Source: Streptomyces sp. WMMC500
GTDB lineage: Bacteria; Actinomycetota; Actinomycetes; Streptomycetales; Streptomycetaceae
Direction: 5' to 3'
DNA: 64,000 nt
Assembly (NCBI RefSeq): GCF_027497195.1
Contig: NZ_CP114905.1
Coordinates: forward strand, 4,413,001-4,477,000
The notes beneath the pieces were generated by a model. The model worked only from the letters and a program-made list of their open reading frames with translations, did no database searches and was not told the DNA's origin. Of this stretch, positions 15,465-24,959 are shown piece by piece. Position numbers and translations under genes: made by a program. Positions within the stretch are counted from its first letter, which is position 1. Each line of letters starts with the position of its first letter.

Positions 15465-16462
15465 GCCCGTACCCCCGCGGGGAGATCGGCCGGGACATCG
15501 GCGGGGACATCGGCGGCGTGGCCGGTCAGGGCCAGGAACACGTCGTCCAGGCCGGGTGAACGCACCGCGAGCCCGGTGACCGACCCGTCGTCGTCGAGCC
15601 CGGCCAGCAGTTGCCGCAGCGCGCCGAGGCTGCCGTCGTACGGCACGGTGACGGCCGGCGCCGCCGGGTCCGCCACCGCGCCCGGCAGCCGCCGCGCCAG
15701 CTCCGCCGCCCGCGCCGCGTCGGCGGCGTGCAGTTCGACGTGGCCGCCGGTGACGCGGCGCTTCAGCTCGGCGGCGGTGCCCTCGGCGACGAGACGGCCG
15801 CCGTCGAGCACGCCGATGCGGTCGGCGAGCCGGTCCGCCTCCTCCAGGTACTGGGTGGTGAGGAAGACGGTGGTCCCGTCGGCGACCAGGTCGCGTACGA
15901 CGTCCCACAGCTCGCGGCGGCTGCGCGGGTCGAGCCCGGTGGTCGGCTCGTCGAGGAAGATCAGCCGGGGCGAGGACACCAGCGTCATCGCCAGGTCGAG
16001 GCGCCGCCTCATGCCGCCGGAGTACGTGGCGGCGCGCCGGTCGGCGGCGTCGGCGAGGCCGAAGCGGGTGAGCAGCCGCGCGGTGACGGCGGCGGCGCGG
16101 GCGCCTTCGAGGTGGCCGAGGTCGGCCATGAGGCGCAGGTTCTCGCGGCCGGTGAGCAGCCCGTCCACGGCGGAGAACTGGCCGGTGACGCCGATCGCCG
16201 CGCGCACCCGGGCGGGCTCGCGGCGTACGTCGTGGCCGGCGATCCGCGCCGTGCCGGCGTCGGCGGCGAGGAGGGTGGTCAGGATGCGGACGGTGGTCGT
16301 CTTGCCGGCGCCGTTGGGGCCGAGCAGGGCGTAGACGGTGCCGGCGGGCACGGCGAGGTCGACGCCGGCGACGACCTCGCGGTCGCCGTACGCCCTGCGC
16401 AGCCCGGCGGCCTCGATGGCGAGGCTGACAGCCGGGGTCACAGCGGGGGTTCTCGTGGTCAT
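15461..16462 (-). CDS. ABC transporter ATP-binding protein, DrrA-like
   Basis: A 333-residue ATPase with Walker A LLGPNGAGKTTTVRIL, signature YSGGMRRRLDLAMTLVSSPRLIFLDEPTTGLDPRSRREL including Walker B, and H-loop substitute TTVFLTTQYLEEADRLADRI, the Gln form typical of drug-resistance ATPases. The C-terminal ~90 residues form the DrrA accessory domain, ending in a short VPADVPADLPAG repeat. The ATG at 16462 is chosen by homology; upstream reading has no domain. It leads the exporter-merR operon. Confidence 0.92.
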   Translation of the reverse strand: MTTRTPAVTPAVSLAIEAAGLRRAYGDREVVAGVDLAVPAGTVYALLGPNGAGKTTTVRILTTLLAADAGTARIAGHDVRREPARVRAAIGVTGQFSAVDGLLTGRENLRLMADLGHLEGARAAAVTARLLTRFGLADAADRRAATYSGGMRRRLDLAMTLVSSPRLIFLDEPTTGLDPRSRRELWDVVRDLVADGTTVFLTTQYLEEADRLADRIGVLDGGRLVAEGTAAELKRRVTGGHVELHAADAARAAELARRLPGAVADPAAPAVTVPYDGSLGALRQLLAGLDDDGSVTGLAVRSPGLDDVFLALTGHAADVPADVPADLPAGVRA

Positions 16463-16479
16463 GCCGCCATGCTCGAAGG

Positions 16480-16500
16480 TTGACCCTGCGTCGGGGTCAA
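16480..16500 (-). promoter_or_regulatory. Candidate MerR operator upstream of the exporter operon
   Basis: TTGACCC, a 7-bp spacer and GGGTCAA form a perfect inverted repeat 18 bp upstream of the ATPase start. On the minus strand the first arm doubles as a -35-like TTGACC. MerR proteins bind palindromes placed between or over promoter elements, and the operon encodes one. The -10 is not obvious. Confidence 0.55.
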
Positions 16501-16559
16501 GCCCGCCGCGGACTCCGGCACCGGCGACGGTGTCGGCCCCGCCCTCTACACTGGCCGTG

Positions 16560-16762
16560 CAGCCGGTTCGCCCCGTCCGCCAGGCGGTGGCGTCGCAAGA
16601 GGGAACCCGGTGGGAATCCGGGACTGCCCCGCAGCGGTGAGCGGGAACGACCGCCGTCATACGCACTGGACCCGGCGGGTCCGGGAAGCGACGGCCAGTA
16701 GGTGCCCGTACGTGCGATGTGTCGCGTACGGACGCGCCCGCAAGTCCGAAGACCTGCCCGCT
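16560..16762 (+). ncRNA. Cobalamin (adenosylcobalamin-type) riboswitch
   Basis: The B12-box AAGTCCGAAGACCTGCC (16742-16758) is near consensus. Upstream are the other conserved blocks: GGGAACCCGGTGGGAATCCG (16601-16620), GACTGCCCCGCAGCGGTGAG (16622-16641), and GCCAGTAGG in the kissing-loop/stem region (16694-16702). It lies ~215 bp before metE on the same strand. Such riboswitches switch off the B12-independent enzyme when cobalamin is plentiful. The 5' boundary is approximate. The expression platform between 16763 and 16960 is GC-rich and I cannot name its terminator or anti-RBS helix with certainty. Confidence 0.93.
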
Positions 16763-16975
16763 GCCCGCGCGCGGGCGTTCCGTGCGCGGACATCCCGGTG
16801 ACCTCGAGGGCGGGTCGGCGCACGTGACGTACAGGGCAGGCATACGGACAGGCACCGCGACCCGGCGGGGATCCGCCGCGGCACCGCGGGTGCGCGCCGC
16901 GCCGCCCCCTTCGCGCCTCTTCCCCCTCCTCCCGTCGCCGGGATCTCAGGGATTCATCTCGCGAAGGAGATCTCC

Positions 16976-19294
16976 GTGACAGCGAAGTCCGCAGCCGCGG
17001 CGGCACGGGCCACCGTGTACGGCTACCCCCGGCAGGGCCACCACCGGGAGCTGAAGAAGGCGATCGAGGGCTACTGGAAGGGCCGGGTCACCGCCGGCGA
17101 ACTCCGGGCCACGGCCGCAGAACTGCGCCGCGCCAACTGGCGGGAGCTGGCAGACGCCGGCGTCCAGGAGGTGCCGACCGGCGACTTCTCGTACTACGAC
17201 CACGTGCTCGACACCAGCGTCATGGTGGGCGCGATTCCCGCCCGCCACCGCGACGCGGTCACGGCCGACCCCCTCGACGGCTACTTCGCGATGGCCCGCG
17301 GCACGCAGGACGCGCCGCCGCTGGAGATGACGAAGTGGTTCGACACCAACTACCACTACCTCGTCCCCGAGCTGGGCCCGGACACCGTCTTCACCGCCGA
17401 CTCCGGCAAGCAGACGGCCGAGCTGACCGAGGCCCTGGCGCTCGGGCTGGGCGACGCCCGGCCCGTGCTGGTCGGCCCCGTGACGTACCTGCTGCTCGCC
17501 AAGCCGGCGCCCGGCGCGCCCGCCGGCTTCGAGCCGCTGACGCTGCTGGACCGGCTGCTGCCGGTGTACGCGGAGGTGCTGGCCGACCTGCGCGCGGCCG
17601 GCGCCGCCTGGGTGCAGCTCGACGAGCCGGCGCTCGTGCAGGACCGTACCCCCGCGGAACTCGCCGCCGCCGAGCGCGCCTACCGCGAACTCGGCGCCCG
17701 CGCCGACCGCCCCAAGCTGCTCGTCGCCTCGTACTTCGACCGCCTCGGCGACGCGCTGCCGGTGCTCGCCAAGGCGCCCGTCGAGGGCCTGGCGCTGGAC
17801 TTCACCGGCGCCGCCGCCGCGAACCTCGACGCGCTGGCCGCCGTCGGCGGGCTGCCCGGCAAGCGGCTCGTCGCCGGCGTCGTGGACGGCCGCAACGTGT
17901 GGGCCGGCGACCTGGAACGGGCCCTGGCCGCCCTCGGCACCCTCCTCGGGCTCGCCGACCGGGTCGACGTCGCCGCGTCCTGCTCCCTGCTGCACGTGCC
18001 GCTCGACGCCACCGCGGAGCGGGACATCGATCCGCAACTGCTGCGCTGGCTGGCGTTCGCCCGGCAGAAGAGCGCCGAGGTCGTCACGCTCGCGAAGGGC
18101 CTGGCCCACGGCACCGACGCCATCGCCGCCGAACTCACCGCCAACCGCGCCGTCCTGGCCGCCCGCGCCGGCTCCCCGATCACCCGCGACCCCGCCGTAC
18201 GGGCCCGCACCGCCGCCGCCACCGCGGCCGACGCCCGCCGCCCCGCGCCGTACGCCGAGCGCGCCGCCGCCCAGCGGGCCCGGCTGAAGCTGCCGGCGCT
18301 GCCGACGACGACCATCGGCTCCTTCCCGCAGACCGCGGAACTGCGCGCCGCCCGCGCCGACCTGCGCGCCGGGCGCATCGGCGCGGACGGCTACGAGCAG
18401 CGGATCGCCGCGGAGATCCGCGAGGTGGTGACGTACCAGGAGCAGGCAGGACTCGACGTGCTCGTGCACGGCGAGCCCGAACGCAACGACATGGTGCAGT
18501 ACTTCGCCGAGCAGTTGACCGGCTACCTCGCCACGCGGCACGGCTGGGTCCAGTCGTACGGCACCCGCTACGTCCGCCCGCCGATCCTGGCCGGCGACAT
18601 CTCGCGTCCCGAGGCGATGACGGTGCGCTGGACGACGTACGCGCAGTCGCTGACGGACCGCCCGGTCAAGGGCATGCTCACGGGCCCGGTCACGATGCTG
18701 GCGTGGTCGTTCGTCCGCGACGACCAGCCGCGCGCCGAGACGGCGCGGCAGGTGGCGCTCGCCCTGCGCGACGAGGTGGCCGACCTGGAGGCGGCGGGCA
18801 CGGCGGTCATCCAGGTCGACGAACCGGCGCTGCGCGAGACGCTGCCGCTGCGCGCCGCGGACCGGCCGGCGTACCTGGCGTGGGCGACGGAGGCGTTCCG
18901 GCTGACGACGGGCGTCGCGCGCGCGGACACGCAGATCCACACGCACATGTGCTACGCGGAGTTCGGCGACATCGTGGCGGCCATCGACGACCTCGACGCG
19001 GACGTCATCAGCCTGGAGGCGGCGCGCTCGCACATGCAGGTGGCGTACGAACTGGCCGGGCACGGCTATCCGCGGGAGGCGGGTCCGGGCGTGTACGACA
19101 TCCACTCGCCGCGGGTGCCGAGCGCGGCGGAGACGGTGGCGCTGCTGCGCACCGGGCTGCGGGCGATCCCGCCGGAGCGGCTGTGGGTGAACCCGGACTG
19201 CGGGCTGAAGACGCGCGGCTGGCCGGAGACGCGGGCGTCGCTGGAGAGCCTGGTGGCGGCGGCGCGGGAGGTGCGTGCGGAGCTGCCCGGGTGA
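16976..19294 (+). CDS. metE: Cobalamin-independent methionine synthase
   Basis: A 772-residue MetE (EC 2.1.1.14) transferring a methyl group from methyltetrahydropteroyl-glutamate to homocysteine. The N-terminal domain begins with [20 protein letters not shown]. The C-terminal catalytic domain has [39 protein letters not shown], the zinc ligands in HTHMCYAEF plus ISLEAARS (Glu) and [12 protein letters not shown] (Cys), all intact. The GTG at 16976 has GAAGGAG six bases upstream. The length is standard. Control is by the cobalamin riboswitch in its leader, so a B12-dependent MetH presumably exists elsewhere. Confidence 0.97.
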   Translation: MTAKSAAAAARATVYGYPRQGHHRELKKAIEGYWKGRVTAGELRATAAELRRANWRELADAGVQEVPTGDFSYYDHVLDTSVMVGAIPARHRDAVTADPLDGYFAMARGTQDAPPLEMTKWFDTNYHYLVPELGPDTVFTADSGKQTAELTEALALGLGDARPVLVGPVTYLLLAKPAPGAPAGFEPLTLLDRLLPVYAEVLADLRAAGAAWVQLDEPALVQDRTPAELAAAERAYRELGARADRPKLLVASYFDRLGDALPVLAKAPVEGLALDFTGAAAANLDALAAVGGLPGKRLVAGVVDGRNVWAGDLERALAALGTLLGLADRVDVAASCSLLHVPLDATAERDIDPQLLRWLAFARQKSAEVVTLAKGLAHGTDAIAAELTANRAVLAARAGSPITRDPAVRARTAAATAADARRPAPYAERAAAQRARLKLPALPTTTIGSFPQTAELRAARADLRAGRIGADGYEQRIAAEIREVVTYQEQAGLDVLVHGEPERNDMVQYFAEQLTGYLATRHGWVQSYGTRYVRPPILAGDISRPEAMTVRWTTYAQSLTDRPVKGMLTGPVTMLAWSFVRDDQPRAETARQVALALRDEVADLEAAGTAVIQVDEPALRETLPLRAADRPAYLAWATEAFRLTTGVARADTQIHTHMCYAEFGDIVAAIDDLDADVISLEAARSHMQVAYELAGHGYPREAGPGVYDIHSPRVPSAAETVALLRTGLRAIPPERLWVNPDCGLKTRGWPETRASLESLVAAAREVRAELPG

Positions 19295-19544
19295 CGTGAC
19301 GTCACACGTCCGGCTCCTCGCCGGCGGGTGCGGACCCCTCCTCACCCGCCGGCGGGACCCGGGTCCCCTGGGCCGGCCGGCGGGTGGGGGCAGGAGTGGG
19401 TGTGTTGGTCTTCGATCACGTAACGGGCTGCCGATAGCGTCTTGGGGCGGCGTCTCTGCGGGCATCGCGGTGCCGGCGGCCGTGATGCGGCCTGGACACA
19501 CCCGGGTGCGTGGCGAGGCGTGACATGGGGTTGTGGAGGCAGCC
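19295..19544. terminator. metE downstream region with a candidate terminator
   Basis: CACCCGCCGG (19343-19352) and CCGGCGGGTG (19377-19386) can form a 10-bp stem whose loop holds the palindrome GACCCGGGTC, which fits a GC-rich actinomycete terminator without a U-tract. Just after metE is GTGACGTCAC, a 10-bp palindrome. No gene is seen before the small membrane protein. Confidence 0.5.
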
Positions 19545-19751
19545 GTGACGGAGCCACGAGACGACGGGCGGCTGGCCGGGCGCCTGGTGGCCGTGGGGGT
19601 GTTGGGGTTCGTACTGATCGTGCCACCGTTGCTGGCGCAGTTCGACACAATGGAACGCGTCCTCGGTGTCCCGGTTCTCTGGGCGTACCTGCACCTCGTC
19701 TGGGTGATCGTGATCGGCCTGGTCGCCGTCGTCGGCGCCAGATCGAAGTAG
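19545..19751 (+). CDS. Small two-helix membrane protein before the symporter fusion
   Basis: A 68-residue protein with two hydrophobic stretches, LVAVGVLGFVLIVPPLLAQF and VLWAYLHLVWVIVIGLVAVVG. The GTG at 19545 has GGAGG six bases upstream; the GTG at 19533 would add four residues. It ends 4 bp before the symporter fusion, so the two are cotranscribed. Small DUF3311-like proteins of this shape are often encoded just upstream of sodium/solute symporters, where they may be accessory subunits. That role is inferred from position and shape. Confidence 0.75.
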   Translation: MTEPRDDGRLAGRLVAVGVLGFVLIVPPLLAQFDTMERVLGVPVLWAYLHLVWVIVIGLVAVVGARSK

Positions 19752-19755
19752 TGCC

Positions 19756-22700
19756 GTGCTCCGGGCCGAGGTCATCGTCGCCGTTGCGGTGGTGTACCTC
19801 GGTCTGCTCTTCGCCGTGGCCTTCTACGCCGACCGGAGGGCGGACGCCGGCCGGAGCCTGATCAACAACGGCACGGTCTACGCCCTGTCCCTCGCGGTGT
19901 ACGAGACCGCATGGGCGCTCTACGGCAACGTGGGCGGGGCCGCCACGACCGGTGTCGGCTTCCTGGGGCTCTATCTGGGGCCGGTGATCATGCTCGCGCT
20001 CGGCTGGCCCGTACTGCACAGGATCATCCGCATCAGCCGCCGGCACCGGGTCACGTCGCTGGCCGACTTCGTCTCCGCCCGCTACGGCAAGAGCGCGATG
20101 CTGGGCGGTCTGGTCACGATCATCGCCGTGGTCGGGGTTGTTCCCTACATCTCGCTCCAGCTCAAAGCGGTCTCCAACACCTTCGAGATGATCCGCCGGT
20201 ACCCCGAGATCACCGCTCCCTCGGAGCTGGGCCAGGTTCCGCTTCTTCAGGACACCGGGCTGTACGCGGCGCTGCTGCTCGCCGCGTTCACCATCCTCTT
20301 CGGCACCCGCCACCTGGACACCGCGGAACGCCACGAGGGTCTCGTCGCCGCCGTCGCGTTCGAGTCCGTGGTCAAGCTCGCGGCGCTCCTCACGGTCGGG
20401 ATCGTCGTGACCTTCTGGATGTTCGGGGGGTTCGGCGACCTGTTCTCCCAGGCGGAGTATGCGGACTTCACCCAACTGTTCACGCTGCAAGGGCACACCA
20501 GCTACGGCGCGTGGGTCTGGATCACGGTGCTGTCCATGCTGTCGATCGTGCTGCTCCCGCGGCAGTGGCAGGTCACCTTCGTCGAGAACACGGACGAGAA
20601 GCACCTCAAACGCGCGATGTGGCTGTTCCCGCTGTACCTGCTCGCGAACACCTTCTTCGTGCTTCCGCTCGCGGCTGCCGGCCTGCTGCGGTTCGGAGAC
20701 ACCACCGACGCCGACACCTATGTGCTGGCCCTCCCGATGGCCGAAGGCCAGCAGGCACTCGCGCTGTTCGTCTTCATCGGCGGCCTCAGCGCCGGCACCG
20801 CCATGATCGCCGTCGAGACCATCGCACTCAGCACCATGGTGTCCAACTCACTCGTGATGCCGCTGCTGCTGGGCGGCAGGTCCCGGCTGGCCCGTCGAGA
20901 CGACCTCACCCGCCTGGTACTGAGCATCCGCCGAACGGCCATCGTGCTGATTCTGCTGCTCGGCTACGCGTACTTCCGGCTCGCGGGCGAGGGTCGGGCG
21001 TTGACGTCGTTCGGACTGGTGTCGTTCGCGGCCGTGGCACAGCTCGCACCCGCGATCCTCGGCGGCCTGTTCTGGAGGGACGGCACCCGCTGGGGTGTGC
21101 TGGTGGGTCTCGTCGCGGGGTTCGTCATGTGGGCGTACACCCTGCTGCTGCCGAGCTTCGCCGAGGCCGGGCTGCTGCCCGAATCGTTCCTGCGTGAGGG
21201 CCCGCTCGGCATCGAGCTGCTCCGGCCGCAGCAGTTGTTCGGCCTGACGGGCATGGACCCGATCAGCCATGCGATGTTCTGGACCGCGCTGGTGAACGTC
21301 GGCGGGTACGTCGCCGTCTCCCTCGCCGGCCGGCCGAATGTCACCGAGCGGGCGCAGGCGGTCCAGTTCGTCGACATCCTCGCGGAGCCCGCCAGAGAAC
21401 GGCGCTGGCTGGCCCGTGCCACGGTCGGCGCCCTGCAGACGATGCTGGAGCGCTTCCTCGGGCGGGAGGGCGCCGAGCGGGCGGTGCGCGCCTACCCGGG
21501 GACAAGACCCGGCTCACCGGAGGCCGAAGCGCCCCCGGAGCTGATCCATCACGCGGAAGCCCAGCTCTCCGGCTCTGTCGGCGCGGCGTCCGCGCGGCTC
21601 GCGGTCGACGCGGTGGTCGGACAGGAACCGGTCCGCACCGACGAGGTGATGGAGATGATCGGCGAGGCGTCGCAGAGGGTCGAGCTGGTCCGGCGACGGC
21701 TGGAGTTCCTCTACGACGCGACCAACAGGATCGGCACCACCCTCGATGTGACCCATACGGCCGAGGAGCTGGCCCAGGCCGCGATTCCGGGCTTCGCCGA
21801 CTACGCCACCGTCGACCTCCCCGAGGCCGTGGTGCGCGGTGACGAACCGGGGATGAACGGCGGTGGCGGCGCCGGCGACAGCGGCCGGCGGATACACCGC
21901 ACGGCGGTCAGCGGCATCCGTGACGACGCCCCCTTCTTCCCCATCGGCACCCTGATCACCTACGCGCCGTCCTCGACCGCCGCCCGCAGCATCGAGACGG
22001 GGCAGGCGATCCTGGTGCCCCGGCTGCGTGACTCCCTGGGGTGGCGGGAGGTGGATCACGCACGGGCCGCACGCATCCTGGACTACGGGGTCCACTCGCT
22101 CGTCACGGCGCCGCTGCGCGCCCGCGGTGTGCTGCTGGGCGTCGTCAACTTCTGGCGCTCGGAGAAACCCGAGCCCTTCGAGCAGGACGATCTCTTCCTC
22201 GCGGCCGAACTGGCCGCCCACGCCGCCGTGTCGCTCGACAACGCACGCCGCTACACCCGCGAGCACGGCATGGCCGTGGCCCTTCAGCGCAGCCTGCTGC
22301 CCCGCACCCTGCCGGAACAGAACGCCGTCGACGTCGCCTACCGCTACCTCCCCGCGCAGGAAGGCGTCGGCGGCGACTGGTTCGACGTGATCCCCCTGTC
22401 CGGCGCCCGCGTCGCCCTGGTGATCGGCGACGTCGTCGGACACGGACTGCACGCCGCCGCCACCATGGGACGGCTGCGCACCGCCGTCACCAGCTTCTCC
22501 TCCCTCGATCCACCACCCCACGAACTCCTCGGCCACCTCGACGAACTGGCCACCCTCACCGACCGGGAAGCCGTCGCCGCCGGCGACGCGACCACCATCA
22601 CCGGCGCCACCTGCCTGTACGCCGTCTACGACTCCGTGACCCGCCGCTGCGCCATCGCCAGAGCCGGCCACCCGGCACCCGCCCTCGCGCACCCCGACGG

Positions 22701-23379
22701 CACCGTCGAGTTCCTGGACGTACCCACGGGCCTCCCCCTCGGCATCGGCGGACTGCCCTTCGAATCCGTCGAACTGCTCCTGCCCGAGGACAGCAGACTC
22801 GTCCTGTTCACCGACGGCCTCATCGAACGCCGCGACCAGGACATCGACACCGGACTCGAACTGCTCCGTCAGACCCTCGCAGGCTCCGGCCAGACCCCCG
22901 AGGAGACCTGCGACGCCGTGGTCGACGCCCTCCTCCCGCCCGTCCAGAGAGACGACATCGCCCTGCTCGTCGCCCGGACACGCCCGCTGGGGAGCAGACA
23001 TGTCGCCCAGTGGGACATCGAGTCCCACCCCGCGGCCGTCCACCGCGTACGCGCCGCCGTCTCCGCACTCCTCGCGGAATGGGAACTGGAGAACCTCCAG
23101 GAGACCACCGAGCTGATCCTCAGCGAACTGATCACCAACGCCATGCGTCACGGCGTCGGACCCATCAGAGTAAGGCTGCTGCGCGACCGCACGCTCACCT
23201 GCGAGGTCTACGACCACAGCCTCACCTCACCGCATCTGCGCTACGCCTCCACCACGGACGAGGGCGGACGGGGACTCTTCCTGGTCGCCCAGCTCACCGC
23301 ACGCTGGGGAACCCGCTACACACAGGACGGCAAGGTCATCTGGGCCGAACAGACCACCCCGGAGACACCCGGCGACTGA
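19756..23379 (+). CDS. Sodium/solute symporter fused to STAC, GAF, SpoIIE phosphatase and RsbW-like ATPase
   Basis: A continuous 1207-residue protein. Residues 1-~525 are a sodium:solute symporter of about 13 helices (for example YETAWALYGNVGGAATTG, TSLADFVSARYGKSA, TAMIAVETIALSTMVSNSLV). Residues ~545-640 match the STAC linker that joins transporters to signalling domains (ALQTMLERFLGREGAE, SGSVGAASARLAV). A GAF-like domain covers ~650-830. Residues ~838-1078 are a PP2C/SpoIIE phosphatase with metal ligands in GDWFDVI, VIGDVVGHG, FTDGLIE and DDIALLV. Residues ~1082-1205 are an HATPase with TELILSELITNAMRHG and DEGGRGLFLVAQL. All catalytic residues look intact. The simplest reading is a membrane sensor that both dephosphorylates an anti-anti-sigma factor and binds a sigma factor; the ligand and partners are unknown. 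Confidence 0.92.
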   Translation: MLRAEVIVAVAVVYLGLLFAVAFYADRRADAGRSLINNGTVYALSLAVYETAWALYGNVGGAATTGVGFLGLYLGPVIMLALGWPVLHRIIRISRRHRVTSLADFVSARYGKSAMLGGLVTIIAVVGVVPYISLQLKAVSNTFEMIRRYPEITAPSELGQVPLLQDTGLYAALLLAAFTILFGTRHLDTAERHEGLVAAVAFESVVKLAALLTVGIVVTFWMFGGFGDLFSQAEYADFTQLFTLQGHTSYGAWVWITVLSMLSIVLLPRQWQVTFVENTDEKHLKRAMWLFPLYLLANTFFVLPLAAAGLLRFGDTTDADTYVLALPMAEGQQALALFVFIGGLSAGTAMIAVETIALSTMVSNSLVMPLLLGGRSRLARRDDLTRLVLSIRRTAIVLILLLGYAYFRLAGEGRALTSFGLVSFAAVAQLAPAILGGLFWRDGTRWGVLVGLVAGFVMWAYTLLLPSFAEAGLLPESFLREGPLGIELLRPQQLFGLTGMDPISHAMFWTALVNVGGYVAVSLAGRPNVTERAQAVQFVDILAEPARERRWLARATVGALQTMLERFLGREGAERAVRAYPGTRPGSPEAEAPPELIHHAEAQLSGSVGAASARLAVDAVVGQEPVRTDEVMEMIGEASQRVELVRRRLEFLYDATNRIGTTLDVTHTAEELAQAAIPGFADYATVDLPEAVVRGDEPGMNGGGGAGDSGRRIHRTAVSGIRDDAPFFPIGTLITYAPSSTAARSIETGQAILVPRLRDSLGWREVDHARAARILDYGVHSLVTAPLRARGVLLGVVNFWRSEKPEPFEQDDLFLAAELAAHAAVSLDNARRYTREHGMAVALQRSLLPRTLPEQNAVDVAYRYLPAQEGVGGDWFDVIPLSGARVALVIGDVVGHGLHAAATMGRLRTAVTSFSSLDPPPHELLGHLDELATLTDREAVAAGDATTITGATCLYAVYDSVTRRCAIARAGHPAPALAHPDGTVEFLDVPTGLPLGIGGLPFESVELLLPEDSRLVLFTDGLIERRDQDIDTGLELLRQTLAGSGQTPEETCDAVVDALLPPVQRDDIALLVARTRPLGSRHVAQWDIESHPAAVHRVRAAVSALLAEWELENLQETTELILSELITNAMRHGVGPIRVRLLRDRTLTCEVYDHSLTSPHLRYASTTDEGGRGLFLVAQLTARWGTRYTQDGKVIWAEQTTPETPGD

Positions 23380-23554
23380 CCGGCCCGGCCGTCGGCCACC
23401 GCCTGCCCGTCCCGGCGATCTCATCGCCCGCCGGCGCGGGCCCGGGCCGGTGTCGCCGAGGCGGTCGTCGCGGTTGCGCAGCATGCAGCGTTCGAGCGAC
23501 AGGCAGCCGGGATCCGCCGGGAGTCGGGGTGGAAGGGGCAGGCGGGGCAGGGGG

Positions 23555-24439
23555 TCAGGGGTGAGCGGGGCCGGCGAAGGGGGCGAGCTTGTCGGGGTTG
23601 GCGAGCCGCCGGATTTCGAGGAGGCGGCCGTCGTCGGCGACCTCCACCGTGTCCAGCCAGAGCAGCACCCCGTCGCGGTACGTCGCGAGCGCGGGCCGGC
23701 CGTTGGCCTCGACGAGCTCCGCGGGGCCGGGGCGCTTCTTCAGAATCGACCGGACGGTGAGCAGCGCGATCGTCTCCGCGCCCCGCACCTCCCGGCGGGC
23801 GGCGAGCGCCTTGCCGCCGCCGTCGCTGACGTACACGGCGTCCGGGTGCAGCAACTCGATCAGCGCGGCCATGTCACCGGCCTCGGCCGCGGCCTTGAAC
23901 GCCTTGAGCACACGCTCGGTCTCCGCCCGCGAGGCCGTCGGCTCCCGCCCCTCCGCCCGTACCCGGGCGCGGGCCCGGGAGGCGTGCTTGCGGGCGGCGG
24001 CCGGGGTGCTGCCGAGCACGCCGGCGATGTCGGCGAAGGGGAACTCGAAGACGTCGTGCAGCACGAACGCGACCCGCTCGGCGGGCGTCAGCCGCTCCAT
24101 CAGCAGCAGCATCGCGGTGCCGACCGACTCGTCCACGAGCACCGGCGCCTCGGCGTCGGGCCCGGTCGGCAGCGGCTCGGGCAGCCAGGGACCCACGTAC
24201 GTCTCACGCCGCACGCGGGCGGACTTCAGCACGTTGTACGCGGTCCTGGCGGCCACCGTCAGCAGCCAGGCGCGCAGGTCCCGTACGTCGGACAGGTCGG
24301 CGCCCGCGGCCCGCAGCCACACGTCCTGCACGACGTCCTCGGCCTCGGTGACGCTGCCGAGGATGCGGTACGCGGCACCGAAGACGGCGGGCCGGTGCGC
24401 GGCCCAGTCCGCCTCGGTGAGCGTACGGGTGGGCTCCAC
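23555..24439 (-). CDS. ECF41-type sigma factor with C-terminal SnoaL-like domain
   Basis: A 294-residue sigma factor. Region 2 is RPAVFGAAYRILGSVTEAEDVVQDVWLRA, and region 4 is ERLTPAERVAFVLHDVFEFPFADIAGVLGSTPAAARKHASRARARVR. The C-terminal ~110 residues form an NTF2-like domain with the group-specific DGGGK (in SDGGGKALAA) and NPDKL (LANPDKLAPF) motifs; in ECF41 factors this tail controls activity instead of a separate anti-sigma factor. The GTG at 24439 has AGGAGG nine bases upstream, making the GTG at 24457 unlikely. The usual carboxymuconolactone-decarboxylase or epimerase partner gene is not adjacent. Confidence 0.92.
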   Translation of the reverse strand: MEPTRTLTEADWAAHRPAVFGAAYRILGSVTEAEDVVQDVWLRAAGADLSDVRDLRAWLLTVAARTAYNVLKSARVRRETYVGPWLPEPLPTGPDAEAPVLVDESVGTAMLLLMERLTPAERVAFVLHDVFEFPFADIAGVLGSTPAAARKHASRARARVRAEGREPTASRAETERVLKAFKAAAEAGDMAALIELLHPDAVYVSDGGGKALAARREVRGAETIALLTVRSILKKRPGPAELVEANGRPALATYRDGVLLWLDTVEVADDGRLLEIRRLANPDKLAPFAGPAHP

Positions 24440-24491
24440 GGGGCACTGCCTCCTCACACCGGTGACGGTGTGCAGTGTAGGCAGACGGCGG

Positions 24492-24764
24492 TCAGTCCCC
24501 CGACTGGCGCTCCGGCAGCGGCTGGTGGCCGGCGGGGCCGGGCTCGCGGCCGTCCGGCGGGTAGTCGCAGTCGAGGCCGGCGACCTCGTAGTCGTCGCCC
24601 TCGTTCTGCTCCTGGTCGACGACCACCGCCGCGGTGCACGCGCGGCCGTGCTCGTCGGTGAACGTCACCACCTCGCTGTAGTCGGTCGGCTGGCTGCAGC
24701 CCGCGAGCACCAGCACCGCCGCCGCCGCGGCCAGCGCCGCGCCCGTCCCCCACCGTCGCCTCAT
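24492..24764 (-). CDS. Small lipoprotein
   Basis: A 90-residue protein with a lipoprotein signal: MRRRW, a hydrophobic run and the lipobox VLAGC with the acylated Cys at 23. The mature part carries VVTFTDEHGRACTAAVVVDQ and LDCDYPPDGREP, with one further Cys pair that could be disulfide-bonded. The upstream GAAGGGGGAG is a strong ribosome-binding site. It ends ~50 bp before the ECF41 start and could be in its operon. The function is unknown; it should sit on the outer face of the membrane. Confidence 0.8.
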   Translation of the reverse strand: MRRRWGTGAALAAAAAVLVLAGCSQPTDYSEVVTFTDEHGRACTAAVVVDQEQNEGDDYEVAGLDCDYPPDGREPGPAGHQPLPERQSGD

Positions 24765-24959
24765 GGCTCCCCCTTCGTCACCCCCGCCGTCCGCTCCGCG
24801 GGTCGACGGTGGAATGCCCGCCCCGTCGCCGTCTCACGCGCGGGGAGCCGCGAAGGCCGGAAGTTGGCCGGCGGGACGCGGCCCCGACGTCTCCCGTTGG
24901 CCGGGGGGTCAGCGCCGCGCGGGACCCGCGCCCGGCCCCGACCCCCCGTCGGCGGGCGG

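Noticed and set aside
16946..19648. 900-codon frame antisense to metE
   Set aside because: It is fully covered by metE with intact MetE motifs, has Arg/Gly-rich composition and no recognisable domain. Long antisense frames are expected at this GC content.
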